Assembly: GCA_964560855.1 (NCBI GenBank)
Contig: CAZLLU010000006.1
Location: forward strand, 1 to 34,264
Reading direction: 5' to 3'
Source of the DNA: CAJBLF01 sp964560855
Lineage (GTDB): Bacteria > Patescibacteriota > Gracilibacteria > Absconditabacterales > Absconditicoccaceae
DNA length: 34,264 bases
Part shown: one piece after another, positions 26,592 through 34,264 of the stretch
How the letters are laid out: every line of letters begins with the position of its first letter
How positions within the stretch are numbered: position 1 is the first letter of the stretch
Program-made: the position numbers and the translations under genes
Notes under the pieces: generated by a model
The model's database searches: none
What the model was told of the DNA's origin: nothing
The model's input: the letters and a program-made list of their open reading frames with translations, nothing else

Positions 26592-26615
26592 AAAATTCAA
26601 AATTTAAAATTATTT

Positions 26616-27752
26616 TTATACTATCTCTCTTCTTATTCCCCTGTCCAATTTCACCAGTGCCTCATACGTGATGGTTCACGCCGCTTCAGCTAGACTATAC
26701 AGAGAATTCTTGGCACGAGGATTATCAGAGATAATTTCGATTTCGTCACCGATATGGACGGAAGTATCTACGATATAGCTGGAAAGATTCATACAGATCA
26801 ATCCCACTTGGCGGAAAAACGTCTTGCGATGTTTCATAAAGATCTTGCCAGAAGCAGCTCTCGGAAGTCATTCTGCATAACCAAACGGTACCGTTGCGAC
26901 CGTCTCTTTTTCCATCGGCCTGTATTCGTGATGATAACTCACTCATTCCCCTGGCCATATAGTCTGTAAGCTAATAACTCTGGAAGTGACGGACAGAACA
27001 GGCAAAAGATTGTTTCCTTGCTTGTACAATGGATCATCAGAACGCAATGGATTGTAGCCATACAAAGCGATACCCGGTCTATATGCATTGAAAAACTCGT
27101 CATTGATTTTGAACATAGCAGCGCTGTTGCCGATATGCCTCCACGTAGGTGCGAATCACGCATCCAAGAGTTTGTAATACATACGTTTGAAGCGCGCTAT
27201 CTGATCAGTCAGCGTAGAGTCATACAAATCATCTGCATCGAAGAAATGCGACATCACTCATTCCACTATCAAGTTCGGATAGCTCTGCAACTCATTGATC
27301 AATCCAGGTAATTCATTTTCCTGAACACCTTCACGATTCATCCCCGTATTGAAGAACAGATGGATCTTGATAGGTTTATTCAACCTTCAGAGATACCTAA
27401 TCGTTCAAAGATTGTAAACACAGAATGTAGTTTTTTTATAATCGAATTTGCGATAATTTTCAAGCAACGTCTCGCCAATCACAAGGATAGGGATATCACA
27501 ATTTTTTCTGACGACGACATATTCAGGATAGCTATCCACAGCAAGATACGGGATATTTTCTTTTCTCAGCATCCTGACAATCTGTTTGAGACCATGGCCA
27601 TACGCATTGGATTTTAAGACAGGGAAAAGAGCAGCCTGCGGCTGGATGGATTGGAGATATTCCAGATTTTCCAACAATACTTTCCTACGCAATCGGATGA
27701 CATTCATAGGCTTCACGTGAGGGCTGAACAGCGATCTCAAAAATCACAGCAT
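26616..27752 (-). CDS. alr: Alanine racemase
   Basis: This 378-aa PLP enzyme makes D-alanine for peptidoglycan. The PLP lysine lies in FPVLKSNAYGHGL near residue 45. GMNREGVQENEL, HIGNSAAMF, AYRPGIALYGYNP, PGEGVSYHHEY (the catalytic Tyr region, Gly by TGA), VPFGYAEGLPR and GLICMNLSSYIVD follow in the family order. The N-terminus MLGFLRSLFSPHVKPMNVIR adds about 12 residues before the usual start; the ATG at the internal Met (MNVIRL) is a possible alternative. Length is normal. Single-gene unit. The start region lies close to repeat copy D. Confidence 0.94.
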
Positions 27753-27819
27753 GAATTAAAGACTAAACGATAAAACGTTGAAACATTCAAACGATACATT
27801 TCAGCAAGAAATAATCAAG

Positions 27820-28140
27820 CACAGCTACATCACAATGCCAGATATTCGCCACGAGATAGGACAACAACATCACAACGCCAGACTCGTGCGAGCCGAAAAG
27901 AAAACAATCCAAAGACGAAGCAACCATACAATATGAGCCGAAATGGGGCACCGCTTTAGCGGGGTTTGAGGCGATTATAAAGTAAATCCTATCATGAAAC
28001 ATCAGGCGAAGGCGTTTTGAGTCTGGCTTGATCTTTTTGCTTATTTTTGGCACCTGCCCCGTCTTTAGCGGGGTCAAGAGAAAAAGTAAGTCTAGCGAAG
28101 CATCCAAAAGTAAGTCCTAGCGAATCGTTAGAATAAAAGT
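27820..28140. repeat. Dispersed repeat, copy D (composite)
   Basis: This is a degenerate member of the approximately 200-bp family: CAACGCCAGACTCGTGCGAG (shared with 1.87 kb) near 27870, then TTGCTTATTTTTGGCACC and AAAAAGTAAGTCTAGCGAAGC near 28035-28100. Two short hairpins are inserted: CCGC-TTTA-GCGG near 27955 and CCCCG..CGGGG near 28058-28074. No gene is seen in 27753-28225. Confidence 0.6.
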
Positions 28141-28225
28141 AAGTTACGATAAAATACCCAAGCAAAAAAGTCTAGCCAAACGGCAAAAAACATCCCTAGT
28201 AGGGCAAAAAGATAAAAAATTTTGA

Positions 28226-28253
28226 TTGCATTTTCGCTACAAAACGATACTGT
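28226..28253 (+). promoter_or_regulatory. Candidate clp promoter
   Basis: TTGCAT (28226-28231), 16 bp, TACTGT (28248-28253). The -10 is weak. No CIRCE or other clear heat-shock operator is seen between it and the ATG. Confidence 0.35.
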
Positions 28254-28289
28254 AAAATCACACGATTTTTATATTGAGCAGCGAAAAAT

Positions 28290-30863
28290 ATGTTTTCACA
28301 GATACAGACTTTGCTTACGAATCATTCAAGCTCATGCATAGCGCATGCAAACAAACTCGCATATACCAATAGACAGAAATCCATCCACGGAGAAGATCTT
28401 TTCTGGTGAATCTCCATGTTTCTCAAGCATAACGACCTCCATAATATATTCCGAAAAATCATAGGAGTATCACAAGATACCCTCGAAGAATACTTCCATA
28501 GCAAATACAATAAAGTGAGCATCGGAAGAGATAATGATGAGAAAAAACTCCCGTTCAGCAAAAAGACGGTAGTAGCATTTCAAAAGCATATAACAGAAAA
28601 AACCAAGAAATTGGACTTAGATGTCTTATTTTCTGTGTCATTTTATGATATGTCAAATCAATTTACCGACTACCTCCATACCCACAACATAGAACCCAAA
28701 ACCATAGTCGAGAACTACAAAAAAATCACGAAAACACCTATCGTACAGCAGATGGGGCTGTTTGCTTTTTTACAGATCTTGAGTAAAATCTTGATAACGT
28801 TCAATTTAGATATTAACAAGATCAAACTTATGGAAATCGAAAAAATGCAGAAGATGCACAACGTCAATATGCTCCTCGACGCTGTAGAAAGCGAAATTGT
28901 AGAGAAAGACAACACAATCACCGGCGACAAAGGCAAGAAAGAAGAAAAAAAACTTACGATAGAATATTTCTGAACAGACCTAACGAAAGAGGTCAAGGAC
29001 GGAACAATCGATCCGATCATCGGAAGAGACAATGAGATCGACCAGATCATTTTTACGCTCCTCAGAAAAAACAAGAACAATCCGCTCCTTATCTGAGAAG
29101 CTGGTGTCGGTAAGACAGCCATTGTAGAAGGATTGGCACAAAAGCTCGTCAAAGGAGATGTACCAGATAAGCTCAAGAACAAAAGGATATTCCTCCTCGA
29201 TATGGGAACATTGGTTGCAGGAACAAAATATAGAGGAGAATTTGAATCCAGGATGAAATCCATCCTCGAAGAAGCGATAGATCCGACCAACAATATCATC
29301 CTCTTTATCGACGAAATCCACACCATCATCGGTGCAGGAGGACAAGAAAACGGCGATGCAGCACAAATGTTGAAACCATTGTTGTCGAGAGGAAAGATAA
29401 AGCTCATCTGATCTACGACATTCAACGAATATCAGAAATACATCGAAAAAGATCAAGCGCTCAAAAGAAGATTCCAAGAAGTGATTGTCAATGAACCTGA
29501 TACGAAAACAAGCAAACAGATCTTGATAGGACTCAAACAGACGTACGAAGATTTCCATGGTGTACAGATCGAAGAAGAAGCACTCGACATAGCAATCAAT
29601 CTCAGCAAGAGATATATGATGAATAAATTTTTACCAGACAAAGCACTCGATATCATCGATGAAGCCTGCGCAAGAAAATCAACCATGAACCAGAAACTCG
29701 ACAACGACAAAGACTATAAAAAATTCGAAGAGACCTTGGCAAAGATCCAAGCCAAGATAGAAGAAGCGATAGAAAAACAAGATTACTTCGGCGCAGCAGA
29801 ATTGAAAGCCAAAGAAGAAGAAGCGAAACAAGAGATGCTCAAAATCAGAAACAACAAGAATATCCCTATGAATCTGAGACCTATCATCACCAAAGAAGAT
29901 ATCGGAAACGTCCTCGCTGACAAGACCGGAATCCCTACCAACATCGTCAATGAATCAGAGATCGACAAGCTCAGAAGATTATCCACAGAGCTCAAAAAGA
30001 ATATCGTAGGCCAAGACGAAGCAGTCGATGCAATCGTCAAGACGCTTACCAGAAGCAGATTATCTGTCATCAAATACACCAAGCCAATCGGTTCATTCCT
30101 TATGCTCGGACCTAGCGGTGTAGGTAAAACGTATTTAGCAAAACTGATCGCAAAAGAATATTTCGGCAATCAAGATGCGATGATCAGAATAGATATGTCT
30201 GAATTTATGGAGAAATATTCCGTATCAAAATTGATCGGTTCTCCTGCGGGATATGTCGGATATGAAGAAGGAGGCGGACTCACCGAAGCAGTCAGAAGAA
30301 AACCGTATTCAGTGATATTATTTGATGAAGTGGAAAAAGCAGCTCCTGATGTATTGAATATTTTATTGCAGATCCTCGACGAAGGACAACTCAAGGATGC
30401 GAAAGGCAGGATCGTCGACTTCAAGAATACCATCATCATCATGACATCAAATATCGGTTCAGAGGAATTCGTGAAAAAGCAGAGCACGATAGGATTCGCC
30501 ACAGGAGACAAGGAGAAAAAACAGGATAAGGAATTCAGTCAGGTCAAGGAAAGAGTTCTCGAAGAGATGAAGAATTTCCTTACTCCGGAATTGTTGAATA
30601 GGATCGATTACAAAATCGTCTTCAAACATCTCGGAAAAGATACGCTTACCAAGATCATGAAAAACAAGATCACCCAATTCCTCGATGCACGGAGATATCA
30701 TTCAGATATTGCATTACCAAAATACAGCGATAAGCAAATCAAGGATATCATAGAAAAGATCTACGATCCGCAATATGGTGCAAGACCGCTCGATAGATAC
30801 ATTCAAGATGAGATAGAGCTACAACTAATCAACAAAATCATGAATCCAAAAAAAAGCAAATAA
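28290..30863 (+). CDS. clpC: ClpC-type AAA+ unfoldase (Clp protease ATPase subunit)
   Basis: This 857-aa ring ATPase unfolds proteins for ClpP or disaggregates them. The divergent N-domain covers about residues 1-150. AAA-1 has Walker A LLIGEAGVGKT near 269; its first Gly is TGA (29094-29096). Walker B LFIDEIHTIIGAGG lies near 338, followed by KLI-G-STTFNEY with a second TGA Gly. The middle region is short (about 65 residues, with a UVR-like YFGAAELKAKEEE), which favours ClpC/ClpE over ClpB. AAA-2 has MLGPSGVGKTYLAK near 605, VILFDEVEKAAPDV near 685, and the end YGARPLDRYIQDEIE. A hydrophobic tripeptide for ClpP docking was not certain, so a stand-alone chaperone role remains possible. Confidence 0.92.
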
Positions 30864-30889
30864 CTCAGAAGTTACAAACGCAAATATAT

Positions 30890-30917
30890 AAAAAGGCGGC
30901 ACTACTCCGCCTTTTTT
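30890..30917 (+). terminator. clp terminator
   Basis: AAAAGGCGG (to 30899) pairs with CCGCCTTTT (30907 on) across CACTACT, then T run. Confidence 0.9.
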
Positions 30918-30974
30918 ACTACCAAAAAATAACTCTATTTCTAATTTCGGAAAACATATAAAGAGAATATATAG

Positions 30975-31181
30975 AATTTCGAGCCATCACTCCACCAGCA
31001 TACATATAAATCCGAGCGTGACATCCCCAAATATCCGTTTGCCGTAAGGCAGGATGTGGGGAGAGTAAAATATTTGTGATATAAGATAAAACGTGATATT
31101 GTTTTGATGGTGAGAAAAAAAAGAGAAAGGCGTTTTTGGTTACTTTTGGCGCCTACCAAAAGTAACCCCAGCGGAGCGAAA
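30975..31181. repeat. Dispersed approximately 200-bp repeat, copy C
   Basis: It begins ATTTCGAGCCATCACTCCAC and ends with the hairpin GTTACTTTTGG (31139-31149)/CCAAAAGTAAC (31156-31166) then CCCAGCGGAGCG. The first two stem pairs differ from copy B on both arms, so pairing is kept. No gene is seen in 30918-31263. Confidence 0.8.
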
Positions 31182-31208
31182 AAAACACAAAGCAAAAAAC
31201 AATAAAAC

Positions 31209-31236
31209 TTGCAAAAAAAGACAAACCGGCTATAAT
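31209..31236 (+). promoter_or_regulatory. Promoter for the 394-aa gene
   Basis: TTGCAA (31209-31214), 16 bp, TATAAT (31231-31236), 28 bp before the ATG. Confidence 0.65.
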
Positions 31237-31263
31237 TACCTATACTTTATCATTTAGCAAACG

Positions 31264-32448
31264 ATGCGCAAAGGGAAAAGGTATTACAAAGCATTATACA
31301 GCAGAGTGTTTGCTCAAAACGCTAAATTGTTTGATAACTACAATTATACCTATACAGGAAGCTTGATTCCTTTCCGAACTATTCCACGTCGAAACAAAAT
31401 CCCTGACGATCTGGATGCGGCCTTGGACTGGAACGGAAAAGACATCGATGAATTGCTGAATTTTTATTATAGACTCAGAAAAAACCCCTACGCAAAAGAA
31501 GTTATCCTCAAAACCGTCTTTAAAACGAAATACACCATCGACGGCCAAGAGATCGAAGTAAAAAAATACGAAAGGATTTATCCAGAAACCATAGAGAGGA
31601 AACTCCTTGAACGTTTACTCGAGAGCGGAAATATCAGAGTAAGCTACGTTATCTTTTGAGTGACCACAGAACTTTTCCCGGAAAAGAACGGAAACGGACT
31701 CACCAATCTCGGAGTCATGAGCAAGGAACTCACTCATATCAAAGCCAAGGACAAAAAAAACATATTGGAGATACCTATACTCAGCTACAAAGCGATCGCC
31801 GAAGGCTACGCTATGAATTTTCTCAAAGAGATCATTTGGAACAATATCTACCGTTTCACCGATCAAAACAGCAAAGCCAAGGACGGCATGAGACTCTTTA
31901 GCATCATTTCGCTCCTCGATAGACAGGGAGAGGACGCTTCTCCTGAAGGCGTTTTGAAGTTCATCACCACCACCGTCAATGAATACAAGAAGCTCCCAGA
32001 GCAGCACAGATCCAAATATATCAACAGCGCGATCAAGGAATTCCCATGGATCAAGAAAATGATGAAAGAGATCATCAAAGAATACCGCATCATCATCAAG
32101 AGGAAGGATAGCAAAAAATATCAGTTCACTAGTTTCTACAAAAAGCTAGGAACGTACAAAAAAGAGCTGAACCAATATGTCGATTACCTACAGAACGACA
32201 TGCTCGCTATGCTCAAAAAGGATATCCTAGGAGAGAACTATACTATTCTCGATGCAGTCAGGTCATTCTCCCACCAAAAAAAGACATACGAGCCCAAAGA
32301 AATAGAGAAAATCGCGAAAAATCTCAAGAAAATCACTCAAGAAATAGAACATATCTGAATTAAAAACAGGAACGAATCCTTCGCCTACTTCTACGAGATG
32401 TACATGATCAAAAACCTCTTCATCACGCCGATCAAAAAAATCCTCTAA
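31264..32448 (+). CDS. Hypothetical 394-aa basic helical protein
   Basis: The product is 394 aa with TGA as Gly at 31657-31659 (VIF-G-VTTELF) and 32356-32358 (EHI-G-IKNRNES). It is Lys-rich, soluble and mostly helical. The start MRKGKRYYKALYSRVFAQNA is followed by a Pro/Arg patch (PFRTIPRRNKIPDDLD), then long helices such as KKMMKEIIKEYRIIIKRKD. The end is FAYFYEMYMIKNLFITPIKK. No catalytic motif or membrane segment stands out, and I recognise no family. Single-gene unit with clear promoter and terminator. Confidence 0.78.
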
Positions 32449-32470
32449 CACCAACCGATACAAATACAAG

Positions 32471-32491
32471 AGCGGAGTAATCCGCTTTTTT
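32471..32491 (+). terminator. Terminator of the 394-aa gene
   Basis: AGCGGA-GTAA-TCCGCT followed by six T. Confidence 0.85.
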
Positions 32492-32574
32492 GTATATCAG
32501 AATTTGACAAAAACGAACCACTATACCACAGCCCACCCTTAAGTAATCAAGGGTCATTCCCGTCTCCAACCACA

Positions 32575-32645
32575 CCACGTCATTCCGACACCTCTACTCA
32601 ATCACCTCATTCCGGCGCCTCTACTCAATCACCTAATTCCAGCAA
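32575..32645. repeat. 27-bp CATTCCG tandem repeat
   Basis: Two full units of 27 bp, starting CATTCCGRCRCCTCTACTCA and ending ATCACCT, are followed by a partial third (AATTCCAGCAACT). The same unit is found inverted and diverged near 19.93-20.08 kb. An ACCCTT..AAGGGT hairpin precedes it near 32535. Confidence 0.8.
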
Positions 32646-32657
32646 CTACCGCAGAAT

Positions 32658-32685
32658 TTGATAAAAATACAAAAGAGTTTATAAT
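32658..32685 (+). promoter_or_regulatory. Promoter for the last two genes
   Basis: TTGATA (32658-32663), 16 bp, TATAAT (32680-32685). Confidence 0.65.
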
Positions 32686-32778
32686 TAGATTACACAAGAA
32701 CACGAATTGACTATATAAAAAAAGATTTACCTTCTACTACCCAACTATGCTTAACAAACTCAAACACACAGCCAAAGA

Positions 32779-33498
32779 ATGAACATCCAAGTTCATCAAA
32801 GCGATAACCGTAGTAGGATCACGTTGAGCATCAACGCCAATCTTACAAGCGCAGATATCCAAAAAGAGATCAAAGAAGTCTTCAAAAAAAATCCCGACAA
32901 AGAGATTATCGTCAAAGTAGAGAACGAGCAACCTACAGAAAAGGCAGCAAAGTTTGAAACGGTACAAGATAACAACAATGCCCTAGATTTCGCAGTCCAA
33001 AACGTAGACAAGTATTATCCCGATATGAAAGAACACTTAGATAGTCTAATCAACAGTTTCCGGGATCAGGAACATAGAGATTCCACCCTAACATTGCTCA
33101 ACATCATGGCAGCGAACATTAGCGATCCTGAGCAAAAAACTGGTGCGATAATATTAGCTTTAGAATATGTCTTTCGTGGCAATACAATATTTTCAGACAC
33201 ATACGATAGCAAAATAACAGACGGAACATTCGCATATATAGAAAAGTTTGATAAAGACTATAAAATACGATTCAGATGATATTATGACAGATTGCTTATT
33301 ACAATAAACACATTAAAACAAGAACTTGAAAAAAGCAAACAAGAACTTGAAAAAAACATAAGCAAATTTACACCAGAAGATATAATGGGCAACCCACCAT
33401 TAAAACAATTAATTATCAATACAGAAACCTTCTACAAAAAAAATAATTATACAGCGCCTAAAAACATCCAAAGACTCTTTGATATTGCAAGACAATAA
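32779..33498 (+). CDS. Hypothetical protein, start uncertain (possible frame change)
   Basis: The product is 239 aa with one TGA Gly at 33277-33279. It is soluble and acidic: SADIQKEIKEVFKKNPDKE near the start, a helical middle, a direct repeat KQELEKSKQELEKN, and an Asn/Lys-rich end. No family is recognised. The first 15 residues from the ATG at 32779 look unnatural. The overlapping frame from ATG 32747 reads MLNKLKHTAKEGTSKFIKAI, a more typical start, but stops at 32913-32915. A real start at 32747 with a frame change near 32815-32845, by sequencing error, mutation or programmed shift, is possible. Confidence 0.6.
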
Positions 33499-33517
33499 TT
33501 TTATCCTTTAAAAATAT

Positions 33518-34264
33518 ATGGGAGAGTATTGAGAATCACTACAACAATCCGACATAGTAGAAAACAATCAATCAAACAATCCAGTAGAGACTACTATCGA
33601 AGATGCACTCAAACAAAAATTGCCGAACAACAAAGAAAAGCAAGATTTTTTCAATAATATTTTCAAACAAGCAGCAATACAAGAGTCTTTTTCCCAACAA
33701 AATATAGTACAATATATTAAAAAAAATCCCCTATCTAGCCAATTTAGAACATTAAAAAATCAATCACCTGAAGAACAAACTAGGATTATATTTGAAGATA
33801 TGGATCTACAAACAAAAACAATAGACGGATCATTAAAGAGCATACAAACATACAAAAACGAAGTAATTTCAGACACTACAAAAAATATTTCAGACACTAC
33901 AGAAATAGCAAAACTCAATGAAGAATATAAGCAATTTCTCAAAACCAAAAAATCATTTACGGAGTTACCTGTAGACAAACAGATACAAGTCAGTGAAGAA
34001 AATAAAAAAGATATTCCAGAAAAAATAATAAAGACAGCAAAAGAGAAAATCAAAACAATCAAAGAAAACGACCCGAAAGCTGAGATAGAAATAAATGATT
34101 ATTTGAGTTTTTATTTAACAGCACAACAAAATGACATAAAAAATACCGAATTCGAAAAAGATTTTGAAAAATTGAATATCATGTGGTGAATAGGAAAAAT
34201 ATCATTATCAGAAATGAGTAATCCAAACAACGCAGATAAAATCGCATCAGAATTAAATTATTCT
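33518..34264 (+). CDS. Hypothetical protein, 3' end outside window
   Basis: At least 249 aa. It starts MGEYGESLQQSDIVENNQSN (TGA Gly at residue 5), with further TGA at 34187-34189 (NIMW-G-IGKIS). It is rich in Asn, Gln, Lys and Glu, mostly helical, with coiled-coil-like stretches such as KTAKEKIKTIKENDPKAEIE. No signal or membrane segment is seen in this part. It starts 19 bp after the previous gene and is AT-rich like it, so they form one unit. No family is recognised. Confidence 0.72.

Noticed and set aside
28290..30863. clp and other long genes as pseudogenes with premature stops
   Set aside because: All interruptions are TGA, all at places where Gly fits the family, and the reading frame never shifts. 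Recoding explains it.
30941..31195. Minus-strand 84-codon frame
   Set aside because: It is the translation of repeat copy C and its hairpin; similar frames arise wherever the repeat lies.
1..34264. tRNA, rRNA, CRISPR array or prophage
   Set aside because: No cloverleaf with GGTTCGAATCC arm, no rRNA words, no regularly spaced repeats and no phage structural or integrase motifs were seen by eye.

Overview
The window is a chromosomal piece from a bacterium that reads UGA as glycine (NCBI translation table 25). Under the standard code nearly every long gene is cut into fragments by in-frame TGA. Read as glycine, these TGAs fall on invariant family glycines: Walker A of a Clp ATPase, the GHPDK start of MetK, the FAD loop of an HI0933-type flavoprotein and the Nudix N-terminus. 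All genes placed here end in TAA or TAG. With the AT-rich composition this points to Candidatus Gracilibacteria (BD1-5) or Absconditabacteria (SR1) in the Patescibacteria/CPR; I cannot choose between them. No tRNA, rRNA or CRISPR was recognised.

Layout. 1-2.4 kb: the end of a coiled-coil Asn-rich protein, a secreted phosphodiester-glycosidase-like protein and a repeat-rich spacer. 2.36-7.6 kb (minus): a small helical protein, CorA, then metK-folD-flavoprotein. metK is preceded by a SAM-riboswitch-like leader with its own terminator. 8.1-14.7 kb: a TraG/VirD4-like ATPase (+), TatD (-), RseP (+) with overlapping divergent tatD/rseP promoters, a small membrane protein (-) and a GT4 glycosyltransferase (+). 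14.8-18.3 kb: an unknown 141-aa protein, a PH-like membrane protein, a coiled-coil protein (-) and PheS (-). 18.7-24.2 kb: FtsE plus an unknown partner, an HrcA-like regulator, an acidic protein, a Nudix hydrolase, an HPF-like protein and GreA, then a convergent membrane-anchored protein. 24.3-30.9 kb: RsmG, a membrane protein, a ZIP transporter (-), alanine racemase (-) and a ClpC-type unfoldase. 31.3-34.3 kb: three unrecognised proteins, the last running off the end.

The identifiable genes are housekeeping: SAM and folate supply, translation and transcription, membrane proteolysis, protein quality control, metal transport and peptidoglycan precursors. The less ordinary content is between genes. 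Three dispersed repeat families are visible. One is about 200 bp and ends in a hairpin with compensatory changes between copies. One is a 27-bp CATTCCG unit in tandem and inverted form. One is a TTTTATCATTT element. Candidate promoters show a near-uniform 16-bp spacer between TTGNNN and TATAAT, and Shine-Dalgarno sequences are rare.
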